NCBI RefSeq assembly: GCF_040802235.1
Contig: NC_133166.1
Span: forward strand, 8,184,001 to 8,248,000
Source: Manis javanica
Taxonomy: Eukaryota > Chordata > Mammalia > Pholidota > Manidae
Direction: 5' to 3'
Length of the DNA: 64,000 nucleotides
The position numbers were made by a program, and so were the translations under genes. Shown one piece after another: positions 51,379 through 63,720 of the stretch (position 1 is the stretch's first letter; every line of letters begins with the position of its first letter). A model generated the notes under the pieces. The model did not search any database. It was not told where the DNA came from and saw nothing but the letters and a program-made list of their open reading frames with translations.

Positions 51379-51720
51379 GGCATTCTACAAAACACCCAGT
51401 TATACTCCTCAGAATTGTTAATCCAAAACAAGAGAAATATGAGAATCAAAGAGACACGACAGCTACATATAACATGCTGTCCTGGATGGGATCCTAGAGG
51501 GAAAAAAAGGGAATTAGATACAATCAAAGGAAATCTGAGTAAAGTATGGATGTTAGGTAGGAAGAACATATCAATATTAGTTTATTGTTAGTGTCAAATG
51601 AACCACACTAAAGCAATATGTTAACAATAGGAAAAACTGGATATGGGATACCTGGGGATTCTCTGTACTATCTTTGCAATAATAATCTATAAATCTAAAA
51701 CTATTCTAAAATCATCATTA
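51247..51720 (+). repeat. Old L1-type 3' end carrying the duplication
   Basis: 'gggcattctacaaaacaccc', 'ctgtcctggatgggatccta', 'aaatctgagtaaagtatgga' and 'ctctgtactatctttgcaat' then 'aaatctaaaactattct' follow a well-known ancient LINE 3' end in sense orientation. The family subname was not decided. Confidence 0.65.
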
Positions 51721-51724
51721 TTCT

Positions 51725-52000
51725 TACCCTTTAAAACTCAGGTCACTCCTTTAGGAAACCTTTATATGTAATCCTGTAATCTCATATTTTACCACTCTCC
51801 CCACCACCTTGGTTTGAATTAGTTTATCCTGTCCATTGAATATCACATTATATTACCATTGTTTCATAGGACTAAATATTCCTTAAGGACAGGCATTTGG
51901 TCTTTTATCTCCATATTCTAGTGCTTTCCATAGTGTTTGAGATACTTGAAAGATAGATAAATACTCAATAATTGTAGACTAAATGAAAAAAATGAACAAA
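51725..52000 (+). repeat. L2 3' end
   Basis: 'ccttaaggacaggcatttgg' and 'ttctagtgctttccatagtg' with 'gataaatactcaataatt' give L2 order. Confidence 0.7.
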
Positions 52001-52339
52001 TCAATGTTAAAATAGATAGATGCATGAATAACTGAAGGTGCAGGAGACTATCGCCAGTAGATGCCGTGAACTGAGACTGCTGTGATGATGTTGGCCAAGA
52101 GCAGTGACTGAGCATCTGGGTTGCAGCACATTTCACATATTGTTGCATCATTGGTAACATAATAACTAAAAAGTGGTTCATTTCTGAGGACAAGGCTCCA
52201 GTCTAGGGATTGGAATTGGTACACAGGTGCCTGTTGGTGTTAAGCACAGCTATTAATCTCCAGATGCCACATGTATTATGCATATGGGTTTCGTTTATTA
52301 ATTCATTGAGCATATGTGTAAAGACAAAGGAAACAATCA

Positions 52340-52560
52340 TAGCTAGCATTTACTGAATACTTAGTATATAAGTACATATAGTCATATATTGTGTTAGTTG
52401 CTGCAGTGGACTGATTTCATCCTTACACCATCCTTGTGATGTAGGTTAATATTACTAGTCTTATTTTATGCCTGTGGAAATTCAGGTAGAGAGGTAAGTA
52501 ACTTTGCCTAAGGTTACGTACAAAGAGTCAACTACTTTCCAAGCACTGGATGTACAACTG
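52340..52560 (-). repeat. MIR SINE
   Basis: 'gctagcatttactgaatact', 'tgatgtaggttaatattact' and 'gaggtaagtaactttgccta' are in reverse MIR order. Confidence 0.8.
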
Positions 52561-52809
52561 GAAGAGTGGGAGATAGGAACTGTGGTGATCAGTAGAAACA
52601 AAACGTTATTGATGGACATACTGACCTGCACTTTCACCTGAACATTGTATCACTTATGCTCTTTCTATTGAAGGAACCAAGAAGCCACAGCTTCTGTAGA
52701 CTTTCTTCTCCATCTTTTTTTCTTTTTCAATAGAAATTCTGTAGTGAGTTCATAACAAATACTAAGTAACAGCTGTGCAACTGACACAACACTTAGAGAA
52801 AGCACACTG

Positions 52810-52990
52810 TTAAAGAGCTCAAGCCAGAATCAAATAGACTTGAACCGGAATCCTGGCAGCTCTGTTACCTTGGCCAGTTAGTTTCATCTTCCTCTTTTTA
52901 AGTAGAAATTCTCATTCTTCTCTTGCAAGGAGGATTAGTGATATGTGTCCAATGCTGGGTACATGACAGCTATTCAATAAAAGGTAAAAG
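52810..52990 (+). repeat. MIR SINE
   Basis: 'gacttgaaccggaatcctgg', 'cagctctgttaccttggcca' and 'gacagctattcaataaaagg' are in MIR order. Confidence 0.7.
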
Positions 52991-53189
52991 GCATATTTGT
53001 TACATGTAGGGAGATAAGAAAAGCACTAGTAACTGGTGGAAGGAGGTATTGTCTGAAATCCAGCTTTCAATATCCATGTATTTTCCTGGGTCCTGTTTGA
53101 ATTTTAATTTTATTGAATGAACCTGCCCCAGGAGCAACATGGTCTAGTTTGTAGAGGAGAAAGTAGTCAGAATAGATGGGTCTACTTAC

Positions 53190-53501
53190 CTTTTATTCAC
53201 TGAGCATTGTTTGCAGACTCGAGCCATGGTCATACCCCGAAGTCTAGTAGTTCAGCTTTGATGATCTGAGAGTTGTAGTGGAACCATGATTCATGGATGA
53301 ATTCATTACGGTCAGTGGAGTCAAATGCAGGCTCACCATTACCTGTAGTCTGTTCTGTAGTGACGGAATGATAATGTTGGCAGGGACTCGAGAGCTCTTC
53401 AAGTTCATGCTCCTTGTATCCACCACTGTGTTGTGACCCATGAGAGAATATGAATGACTTCTGGTGTTGCAGGTAATGCCAATCTCACTACTTACATCTG
53501 G
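53190..53501 (-). other. Candidate antisense exon
   Basis: On the minus strand a T-rich acceptor (ATTTTTACAG, ending at 53502) and a strong donor (AAAAG|GTAAGT, exon end 53190) enclose 312 nt. One minus-strand frame is open for about 82 codons (roughly 53482 to 53239), with residues such as HGSQHSGGYKEHELEEL and DSTDRNEFIHESW. It then stops at TGA, so this is not a complete coding exon. I do not recognise the peptide. It could be an antisense non-coding RNA exon, a fossil pseudogene, or chance. It is 0.9 kb from the CpG-dense unit at 54.4 kb. Confidence 0.25.
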
Positions 53502-54393
53502 CTGTAAAAATATATAGCTTCTCTTTCTACCAGCTATTTAAAATACCCTCATTTTATCATCTCATAAGTTTATCTATAGATGGATATTACCCAGTACCAT
53601 TTCCCTGTGAAACACTGAGTGGGAGTACTATGTAGGCTGATATGTTCAGGACAATTTTATCCTTTTCTCCCCCCAGACGTAGATTTTGGTATCCATACAC
53701 CAAATCTCAGAAGCCAGTGTGTCCCTTATTGGGTTAGCCTTTAACAGAAGAATGTCTACTGAATTATGTCCAGATGTATGGAAATAGACATATGCTAATG
53801 GCTTTATAATATACCAGCCCATTGACTATAAGGAAATCATGTAACTTCTCTAAATTCTGGTTTCATCAAGGAAGAGCACACCTGCAAATATATCATGCCT
53901 TCTATTTCAAGAGGAAAAATGAGAGCAGTGAGGTTAAATCCTGTTAGCTAATGGTAGTCTCAGGATGAGACTAGCCCGTTGCTGCCTGGTGTTCTTCCAA
54001 ACTGGTCTGTATAGTCTCGCTGAAAGTTTTAATGAGAGCTTATGAAGCTCTTGTCAATCAAATCAATTTTATCTGCTGGAGAAGCTTTTCTAATGGACTC
54101 TTTAATGAACACCCTCCGAAATACTTAGCACATATACCAGAAAGTGATACTTCACAATAACCGTGCATTTTAAAAAAAACACACAGAAGGAAGTATTTGT
54201 GTGCTATCTTAGCTTCAGAAAAAGAAATGAACTGACAATTGCCTGATGAAGAATAAGGCCCTGGTATATCCACATGAGGGCAGAGTCATATCCAGAAAAA
54301 TGTCTGTTGGCCCATGAGTAACTGCCTCTAAATATTACTTAAGGAATACACTTTCCAAATACTGCCAATGGACACTGATTGATTTCTTTTCAG

Positions 54394-54519
54394 TCATGAG
54401 CCCGAGTGGCAGGAAGAAGCACAGTGCAATAAACAGCCAACGCATTCCCCCGGAGGCTAGCACCGCAGTGGTATGTTACCTCGCGGTGAACGGTAACAAA
54501 CGCAGGGAGATAGCAATCT
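54394..54519 (+). other. Candidate cassette exon / CpG-dense conserved unit in GRM5 intron
   Basis: The acceptor GATTTCTTTTCAG ends at 54393 and a consensus donor GTAAGT begins at 54520. The 126 nt between are open in the frame set by an ATG at 54396; read on through the donor, that frame runs 56 codons to TAA (54564-54566). Exon length is a multiple of three. Entry and exit are phase 1, the phase in which GRM5's first coding exon ends, so inclusion would add 42 codons without a frame break. Ten CpGs fall in 54401-54540, although intronic DNA around is CpG-poor. Two further GT donors lie inside (54471 GTATGT, 54492 GTAACA). The peptide (MSPSGRKKHSAINSQ start, basic) is not recognised and is not part of mGluR5 as known to me. 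Alternatives are an exapted ancient repeat, an enhancer, or a pseudogene fragment. Confidence 0.35.
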
Positions 54520-54643
54520 GTAAGTTTAAATCGCGAGATCTGATATCTCTGACTTTTGCATGGTAATTAAATGTACAGAATTATATAATGTAGCAGTCTT
54601 ATGAGGTAGACTTACAGAATCTTAGAATTGTGCTCATTTTACC

Positions 54644-54657
54644 AAAAAAAAAAAAAA
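54644..54657. repeat. Poly(A)14 run
   Basis: Homopolymer about 80 bp after the CpG-dense unit. It could be the remnant tail of a retroposed sequence, but no target duplication was found. Confidence 0.85.
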
Positions 54658-55360
54658 CGATTTGAGGTTTGGACAAGCGAAGTGACCAATTCAAGTTCAA
54701 ATGAACATTAAGGCATGGAGTGTTATTTAATACAGGATCTTTGGACACCAAATTGCTCTTTCAGCTGAACCATGTTGTATTGTGTTCTGTGTGATTCCAT
54801 TGATTGATAGAAGCAGCGAGCTATGGTTTTTAACATGGTAGTGGCCACCCTATGAACTGGTCTTGGTGGAAGAGGAATGGATGTAGGTTACTTGTGCATC
54901 TGCAGTGCTCACAAGAACTAGGCGAGGTCAGAACAAGGCACTCAGGAGTAATTGAAGCGAAGGGAAAGAAGGAGCCCTATTTGCAGGAAAAATTAACGTA
55001 GGCAACAACTTAGACAAGTTCTAATCAGCTCAGCAAGCTTCCCTTGTCCTTTTATGATGTGCATACACTGTTGACGAGCAGCACAAATTCTGTTTTCTAT
55101 ACTGTGTGCTGTGATACTATGGTTCATGACCTTTCCTTAATCAGTATAAGTTTTTTGATTAAGCAATAGAGGTTGAATTACTAGCAACAGTTATGAAAAG
55201 AAAAGGGAAGATGGCTGGAGTGCACTGTGTGTGCATAAAGTCACACGATTTGATACAGGCACACAAATGCATGTATATGAGTGTGTGTGGGGATATCATA
55301 AGTGACTATGCTAGTAGAAGACCTGATTACTGATATTGGCCACATGTCTTTCCTGAATTA

Positions 55361-55402
55361 TAATAATAATAATTTATATATATATTATATATATAATATA
55401 CA
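55361..55402. repeat. (TAA)n/(TA)n microsatellite
   Basis: TAATAATAATAAT turning into TATATATATTATATATATAA. Confidence 0.9.
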
Positions 55403-55554
55403 CAAATTTTTTACTTTATGTACTGTTTTACTTCGAACATTTATCATTTATCTCATCACATAGCCTTACAGATTCAAATCTGTCCATACCTCTCACATAT
55501 AATGTGCTCTGTAAAGCCTGAGAGATCACACAAATAAATATCACATAACCATTA

Positions 55555-55870
55555 CTCATAAGCATTCACATTCTAGTCATTGAACGAGGCACATACTCAA
55601 AGAATTTCAATGTAATCACCTGGCAGGCTTTGATAAGTGCTATAAAAGGGGTAAGATTTCTAAAGGACTGCAGAAGAAGGGACATTGGATTTAGATGGAG
55701 CTGTAAAAACCAGTTCTCAGTAGAAATGACATTTGGCTAAACCCTTATAATGAAAAGGGTGTTGATATGGCCTGATGGGCAGCTCTCTCAGAGTTTAGCT
55801 ATCGTTGCAACCAGACGCAGAAAGAGTCATGCCTGAAAATAGACTGGGGTAATTCTGCCCTCATGGAGCA
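55555..55870 (-). repeat. L2 LINE fragment
   Basis: 'ttgataagtgctataaaagg' and 'tggatttagatggagctgt', in reverse L2 order; diverged. Confidence 0.5.
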
Positions 55871-56112
55871 AGGATTTGAGGACACTTAAGAATATCCTGA
55901 GTTGTTGAGGGGACAGGGTGGGGATTTGGTACCTGCTTTTTATCATTCACTCTCTTCACCAGTATCTTGAACAAAATATGGTGCCTATAAAGTGAAGAGA
56001 CCTATAAATCAGCTTTATTCAGGTATCACATGGAAGGTTCTACCCTCCCTCCTCTGGTGCTATTTTAAAAACTAAAAGAGGAGTTAGAAGTGTATACTTC
56101 TAATATTTATAT

Positions 56113-56129
56113 TCATATATATATATGTT
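56113..56129. repeat. (AT)n microsatellite
   Basis: Short alternating AT run. Confidence 0.85.
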
Positions 56130-57389
56130 AATATTCCCCAGAAGGCAGAAGTATTCATGTACATTTGTTCTCTGTGCGCCAAGGCAGGAACATGCATGAG
56201 GAGAGCCTAAATATTTTCTCCTACAATAGCTATTGACATATAGAAAAACAGTACATGCCTGTTGTACTTCTAACATTTATCATTTATCTTATCACATCTG
56301 TAAAACTTTCACACAAGGTGAGCTATCCTGTCATCCTATGGACTAATGTAGTCTGAATTGAAAAGAGGAATAAAACTGTGACTACCAGCTTGGTCCACAG
56401 GGACTTACATTCAGCAAAATATGGGTAATGGATCATACTGAATTTGTAGTCATGCAGCTAATGAATAATGAACAGTCTGGTGTTATCTGTGGTTAATCAT
56501 CTGCAAGCATACATTTTTTTTTCAGGACTTAATGGTATGTTAATTTTATGCAAACCAGCCATCTTCCACCATCTATATTGGCTAATAATAGAGCACTGAG
56601 TGAATTTATGAAATGTAGAGTGATTTCTTAATGTTGTTCTTATCACTACTTTCTTGTTCTTTGACCACTTGGGTTAGTTGCAATGCTGATGTGCTGAGAC
56701 TTCTTAAAATTTTAATGTTTGGTCTGTGTACAGTTTTTAAATTTTGCCCAGTCTTATGTATGCTTTGTGTACATGTCTCCTTATATGCATTTCCTTCTTT
56801 TTCCTATTAAGGTGTGGGTTGTCAAAAGCTTCCTTGCAGCAGTAGCTCTTGCTTTTTATAGTAGATTTGGCCATAGAGACAGAATTATATATATACTCAA
56901 AGTAGAATTATAAGGTAATTATATTTTTCCACTTACCAAGATTGTACCAAAAATGCCTTCATTTGCAATAAGCAAGATAACCGAATTAACTCTCAGCATG
57001 CTAAATTAAATAGTCCAGACTCTGCTCATGGTAACCGGACACCAGCACTCACTGATGAGATCTGAGTGTTCTGACCTAAGGACCATGAATCAGTGTGTGA
57101 AATCCTTGCTACCCTCACAGATACTCACTTACTAGCATAATTCAGAGGTATATTTTGTCTTCTTTTGCCCCAAGTTCCATTGCAATGAAAGTCTACTCTT
57201 ATTCTGCTGTTTGCTTTCTTCAATTTCTTCTCCTTTGATCATAAATTTCACATGTTTAAAAAATATTGTGGTAATATAACCTCCCTATCACCTTTTGGAA
57301 TCAGTATGGAAAATACATCCACTAACCTATTCATTATTGCTATCAGACAAGCAACATGAGTGACAAATAATTTAATGATTAATAAAAGT

Positions 57390-57640
57390 AGTTCTGGAAT
57401 CCAAGTAATTTGGAGCCAAATCCAGATGGGGATTATTTATTAGGTACAAGAGAGGGGCAAGTCATTTAGCTTAAATGCAAGTTTTTTTGTCTATGAACAT
57501 ATCTATGAAATGATGTTTGTATTATGTAGATATTAATAGGAGTAATAGCATCTATGTAATAGTGAGATAACTACTCTGAAATAACATGAGCAATACATCT
57601 GGCAGACTTGCTCATAGTAGAAAATCAATTAGTGATCAAG
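57390..57640 (+). repeat. MIR SINE
   Basis: 'ctggaatccaagtaatttgg', 'ggcaagtcatttagctta' and 'ctcatagtagaaaatcaatt' follow MIR order. Confidence 0.6.
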
Positions 57641-58689
57641 ATGCTCTGACTACTATTGGTGGTAGTCATGGCAGTGGGGGTGAAGATGGGTCATTGTACT
57701 CTCTCAAGTACATCATACCCAGTTCCCTGTGAAGGTACATTGTCAAGTTCAAGTTGTCAGCATTGGGATGCCACCATGTCTGAAAAGACAATTTTTTGTA
57801 AAGTTCTGCTTTTCAACCATCACTTAGGATTGATTCTTACATGCAGGCAAGCTGAAGCATTCGTCAGGAGCTCCTGACAATTTCTCTGCAATGCAGAAAA
57901 ACTCAATTAGGCACCACTGAACTCTCTTATAAATTATTCCTATAAAATCCACAAGTGCGTTAGCCTGAAAACCTTGATAAATATATATCTATCTTAAGTT
58001 TTTCATTTTTCATCCCTCTATCCTCAAAAACCAACCTCCAAATTAACATTCCACTATAGTTAAAATAAGGTAAGAAACCTGACTGTAAATTCCTGAAAGT
58101 AAAGCTGATGAAGAATTACAGGAGATGTAAAAGGAAAGAAAAAAAAAAAAGACTAATGCATTAGGAAAATTAAGCAGATGCACTGTGAACATTAATTACA
58201 GCTCACTGAGGTTTTGTTTTCTGAGGTTAGCAGTTTCTAAGTCATTGAGTTTTCTTAGAAATGGCCACAGTTAGCCTTGCACCATAATTTGTAAAGCAGA
58301 AGATACTGTTTCTGTCTACAAATTGAACCATGTGAAATTCAACTCAGATTTTCTTATTAGTCTCTTGAAAAGTGTAGGAGGGAGTGACCTAGAGTCCACC
58401 CAGATGCTTAACACTACTAAGGCTCCTTACTTTCTCATATCTATGGGCCACCCTCTGCAGATACCAGCCTTCATCTTGCAAACTCACGCTGTGCGGTATT
58501 ACATATGACCATATGACATGAGAAAGTGTTGGGGTAGGAAGGAAGGGATCTGTGTTCTAGGAACTGTTCTCCTGAATCCAGCTGTGTGCTCCCCTGTGCT
58601 CATTTTAGCTCTCTGTGCTTCCAATTTTCCAACTATAAAAAAGTTGTTTGTCTTCTGTCACGAGTTCTTAAGCATCTTCAATCACAACC

Positions 58690-59210
58690 TGTTTGAGAAT
58701 ACCATTGTGTGACCACAAGTCCTTTCGTATGCCCAAGTGGGCAAACTGCAATGGGAAAGCACTTGAGAGACCAAAGGGAAGACCTGGAGATGCCATATGA
58801 GATGCAAGGGTTTGTTGGGATTTACGAGCAGGGAGTCCAGGAGCTGCCGGCTGGATGAGGTTGTGCACCCCTGTAACAGATTGAGGGAACTGCTTATGTG
58901 GTGTGAGAGACAGAGACTCTGTGTGTGCCGGGGGTAAGGGAACAAAGACTATGTGCTTTGCAAGAAGGGATCATTCTTGGGTGACCAGTGCCCCAAGGAA
59001 CAAACCTTGATCAGGGGGCCTACCTCGGAATAAGATGTTTCCATAGATAAGGCAGGCCTGGATTTTACCAGCCCCAGGCCCTCAACATACCATATACTTA
59101 GCATACCACCAGAAGGAGGGACTGTTTAGACACGTGGATATTCTGTGACAAGAGGTTAGCAGCGGCCAGTACCTGTTCCACACCATGAAATCTATAAATC
59201 TCTTGCCGGA
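58690..59210. other. GC-richer unclassified block, possible LTR-type repeat
   Basis: A block with higher G+C than its surroundings, purine-rich phrases, and CpGs (e.g. 'gagctgccggctggatgagg', 'agcagcggccagtacctg'). It resembles decayed retroviral LTR-type sequence in composition, but I could not name a family or define ends. The 66- and 87-codon minus frames are not recognised. Confidence 0.3.
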
Positions 59211-60029
59211 AATATGGCAATTTTACAAAATACTTTTATATACACTAATTCTGTGCCACCCTAAGGCTCTTTCAGCTGCATGGACCTCAGGCTAAGAACC
59301 CTTACTGTAGGCGATTGCTGTTGTCTCTCATGACACCATAATTATGTGATCCTTGAGCATTTAAAATTTGTCCCTTAAGTAGTTTAAGCTTTTAAAGATC
59401 TAGTGAGAAAATGTATTTGAGAAGGCCCTAGAGAATATCAGGGAAGAAGAATTTTCCTCCAGCCTTCAAGGTCCACTTAGGTGGTCTAAAAATCAAGTTG
59501 ACATAAGACAGATTAACAGGAGGAAAACCCAAATTTTATTACATGTCTGTAGGGAATTGTAGACATGAGATTTCAAAGACATGGAAAATTGTCTATCTAG
59601 ATATCTACTACATATCCATCTATAAATAGGTAGGTATCATCCTGAATTAAGGAGAAGGGGGTAGAAGTGTGAGAGTTCAAAAGAAAAGGGAAGCAATTCA
59701 TAGGAAAGAGAAAATGTTTGGTAAATAAGTATTTGCTGGGCCACACAGAAGCAATAGGACACGGAGAGGAATTCTAACAAATAGACTTTGCCAAATGCCT
59801 CCTTGTCTGCCACCCCTAGTTCACATTATTGTGTAGTTATCTATGCTGATAGCTTTCTTCTTGGAACAAGTCCTCTATCTAAATTCTTTTTATGCTGTTG
59901 TGGGTGGGGGAAGATCAGAGTTTCATCTTGAATCTTTTGGCCTTGATTGTTTACAGCTCAAAATAAACTGCCCACCAAAGTGGCACATTTTGGGTCAACT
60001 TACCCTTGGCCCTACAATGTGCATATGAT

Positions 60030-60077
60030 TGTATACATATATATGTATATGTGTGTATGTATATTATATATACATAG
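60030..60077. repeat. (TA)n/(TG)n microsatellite
   Basis: Mixed TATATG/TGTATA run. Confidence 0.85.
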
Positions 60078-60282
60078 AGACCAAGTTGTAGCTAATTTCT
60101 TAAGGTATGTTTCAGTTTTCACATATATCATTACCATGTAAACTTTTTGATTTCACACTTTTATTTTATGGCTTAGGGACAATAATAGTTTTGTTTAGGT
60201 CTTAAGTGTTTTGGGTAGTCTCTAAAATTACATATGTATTTTATTGTTTTATCTAGTGGATACAATAGCTATGTCTTTTTTT

Positions 60283-60430
60283 CAGCTGTATTGAGGCATA
60301 ATTGAAAATTAAAATTATGAGAGATTTAAAGTCTGCATCAGAGTGTATATCTTGGTGATTTTGTTCTACATATACAGTGCAAAAAGGATGCCTCTCATCT
60401 AGTTAATAAACACATCCATCACCTTACATA
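60283..60430 (-). repeat. Old L1 3' end
   Basis: 'cagctgtattgaggcataat' then 'aacacatccatcaccttaca' matches an L1M-type 3' UTR in reverse. Confidence 0.75.
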
Positions 60431-61999
60431 CAGCGGCTATGGTTTTAGTTCTGGTTTTGTCAACTATTAGTCAGATGATCTTGGGTAAATTCTTCCATGT
60501 CTCCGAGCTTTAATTCTCTCAATGGACTGCTTTTCATTCAGAGCAACAGGTTAATTAGGGATTAAAATGAAGCTGGATATAATGATCTAATTCTTAACTC
60601 TTAATTTTTTTCAAAATTAAAATTAGTTCATCCAATGAAAAGTCTAAGGAATACCGAAGAAGGAAAAGAGGTATGAATAAATCCTGTAATGATTTGATTT
60701 ACAATTTAGTGTCATGCCATCAGTATGCTAACATGTCAGGATACCTTTGTTTCAACATACTAATTTATTATATACACCTGAAATTAATTTATAAGCACTG
60801 GGATTATCCTGTATGTTTAGTTTTGTTTGTATTTTGATTTTGATTTGGGGAGCAACAGAGAAAGAGGTACATAAGGGGGATTAGACATTGATGCTGCTTT
60901 GTATATAGTGTTTGAAATCATAGGGCTAAAGGCAACTTAGACTCTTCATTAGTGGTAAGTACAGAGGTATCCTTTGTCAGTTGCTTTTTAAGAATTAGGC
61001 CCAACTGCCCATAATTAGGAAACAAACTCTGAAGAAATAACAGAGGCAAATGGAAGTGCAACAATTTTAAAAGAACCTGTGTATACTTATTGTTCCTTCT
61101 ATCTTTAAACATACTTTATCTTTATTGGTTTTGCTGAAACCGTTACTTATGTATGTTCAGCTGGAAATCATAACTTATTGTATAATGTAAAGAAACCAAA
61201 TTTTGTCTTGAGGTTGAATCAGAAATAATATATCTTTAAACTTAAACTAGGAAATGCAAGGGAGTAGAGTAGACCAAACTATTTTCTCCAACATGGTAAG
61301 TTACAATGAAATTTTATACTGTGTGAAACTAGAGAACATAAATTAAAATGAAAACAATATTAGTAACAGAACTATTATGTTCCTTGAGTTCAATTACAAC
61401 TGAGAAAACTGGCAATTAGTGAATTATCATTTATAATCTACTCTAGCCATATGCTATTTGAGTATATGATATTATCAAAAACAAATCTTTTAAAATCTTG
61501 ATGTCTATAGAAACATAGCCATGAAAATAATCATTTAGATGGCTACAGACCTTGTGAGAAAACAATTTTATAGAAAATAGTCTTGTGTATGTACATATAA
61601 TGGAGAGAAATACTATGAAAGAAAATGTGTTATGTATAATACAGATCTGAGCATAGTCAAATTTAATTTTACTTGGGACATTTGCTTAATTATCCAGCTA
61701 ACCATGACTGTTTCTGTAGTTGGTGATGTCAATAATTTCAGTAGTAAGTGACCTGTATCCTTCAGTTGATTTATTTGCAATGGATGAGGCTTTTTTTTCA
61801 ACATAGGATATCAATGAACAGATTTTGGTCCAAAGAGATTTCTTCTCTACGCAGTACTATTTTTCTACAGATTCCTTTTGAATCAAGATTCAACAAAAAG
61901 AAAAATATAAATTTATTCCATATCTGAAAGCAAGGGCAGGTATTTTCTGAGTACACAGTAATGAGACTAAAATTTGGAATTTTGTTTTTTACGTAGTCC

Positions 62000-62270
62000 C
62001 AGGACTGGGTTTCTTTAGAAGAGCCCTCTAACTTTCCTCCCTACCTTCATCTTGCCCTTCCGATCAGTTTTGCACTGAGATCAGAAGGTTCTTTAACACT
62101 CATCTGCTTACAACACTCTTCTGCCTTAACCCCTTTTCTGCTTCCTCCTAAACACCCAGCTAAATCACATATTACTTAACAAAGTGTACAAGACTCTAAT
62201 TATCTGTTCCCTTCTGTTTCCCCAAGTATTATTTTTCTTCCCTCATTGATTTGCATCTTTGCTCTAAACA
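62000..62270 (+). repeat. L2 fragment
   Basis: 'tttcctccctaccttcatct' and 'tctgttcccttctgtttccc' give weak L2-like order in sense orientation. Confidence 0.4.
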
Positions 62271-62349
62271 TGAAATAACAGCAGAACAGAAATAACAGTT
62301 ACGAAAACCACTCCCATTGATTTATTACAAACAATATAGTCAGTTACTG

Positions 62350-63040
62350 GATTTGGAGTTTTCATTTATTCATCTATTCAAAGAATACCTCCTGAATGTC
62401 TACCATATACTTGGAATTATGCTTGCTGGAGAGATTCACTGGCAAACAAAGAACACTCATTAACCAGGTCACACAACAACAAATATGTTCTCTACGCTGC
62501 TGAAAGAGCAACCTTGGGGTAGGAGTGGCGGGGTGGTGGTGGGCGCGTGATGTACATTACCACCCAAGCAAATGAAAAGTTTCATTTTTGTTTTTGTGCT
62601 AAGAAGTGAAGGAAGCAAATTTTGGGAGATTCTATAATAGGAGCATGTGACCTAATCAAGAAGGATGGAAAAGATAACACTTGATATAAGAGTTGAAGAA
62701 TGACTAGAATTCATGTAGACAAAGGGGGAGAGACAGGAGGAGGAGGTAAGGTAATAGTGAATACAGGAATAGGAGGGGTGTAGATTTCAGCGTGGACTGA
62801 AAGGAGTGGCTGGAGCACAGAGCACGGGGGAAGACAAGTCATGAGAGTGACTTTAGCAGGAAAGTCAGGGGACAAATCATGCAAAACCGTTCAGCCCTTC
62901 ATTAATAATTTAATTTGGTGGCTCATGAGAAATCATTTGGAGCTTTTAAATGGAAGTGTGACTTCATCTGGTGTGTATTTTGAAAAGGTCCCTCACCTGC
63001 ATCGTGGAGAATAGGTCAGAAGCCTGGGTCCAGTTGGATG
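62350..63040 (-). repeat. L2 LINE fragment
   Basis: 'tcatctattcaaagaatacc' (3' end in reverse) followed by 'gagcatgtgacctaatcaag', 'actgaaaggagtggctggag' and 'gaaagtcaggggacaaatca', in reverse L2 order. Confidence 0.6.
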
Positions 63041-63135
63041 CAGGGAAGTATGAGAGGTAATGGCCAGAGTCTGAAGACAGAGAGGATGCCAGCTTATGCT
63101 AGTTTGGAAATGGGCATAAAAAGAAGTAGATATTA

Positions 63136-63510
63136 CAGTTGGCCCTTGAACAACACAGATTTGAACTGCCTGCATCTACTTATACATGGTTTCTTTTCAG
63201 TAATGTTATTGGGAAAGCTTTTGGAGATTTGTGACAACTTGAAAAAAACATGTTTTTCTCTCTAGTTTACTTTATTGTAAGAATACAGATTATATATATA
63301 TATATATAATCTCATATATATATAATCTCATACATAAACTCATATTTTGTTATATACATATAAAATACGTGTTAATCAACTGTGTTATCAGTAAGGCTTC
63401 CAGTCAGCAGTAGGCTATCAGTAGTTAAGATTTATCAAAAATTATATATGGGTTTTTGACTGCATAGGGAATTGGTGCCCCTAAGCCCTGTGTTGTTCAA
63501 GGGTGAACTG
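63136..63510 (+). mobile_element. Tigger-type (Tc1/mariner) non-autonomous DNA transposon, both ends present
   Basis: It starts CAGTTGGCCCTTGAACAACA and ends with the matching inverted repeat TGTTGTTCAAGGGTGAACTG. TA dinucleotides lie on both sides (63134-63135, 63511-63512), the usual target duplication for this superfamily. Internal phrases 'gttaatcaactgtgttatca' and 'taaggcttccagtcagcagt' fit the family. A (TA)n expansion with two 'ataatctcata' units lies at about 63286-63335. There is no transposase frame. Confidence 0.85.
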
Positions 63511-63519
63511 TATTTCTAA

Positions 63520-63720
63520 AGTAAAATACATTATCTCATTTAAGCCTCACAATGATGCCATGAAGTAGATTTTATAAAGTGCGCTTTGCAGACCATTCAG
63601 TTGAGCCTTAATGGAACTTTGTAAACAAACTTAGTCTCATAGGAATCTGTGGCATAGTCAGGCCACAGAAAACAGGTCTCTAAATTCTAAATCATACTGC
63701 TTTTCAACTGTGCTACTCTC
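63520..63720 (-). repeat. MIR fragment
   Basis: 'cattatctcatttaagcctc' and 'acaatgatgccatgaagtag' give a reverse MIR tail. Confidence 0.65.

Noticed and set aside
54460-54545. tRNA-like gene in the CpG-dense unit
   Set aside because: 'gtttaaatcgcg' resembles a T-arm, but no matching acceptor stem, anticodon arm or A-box spacing could be built.
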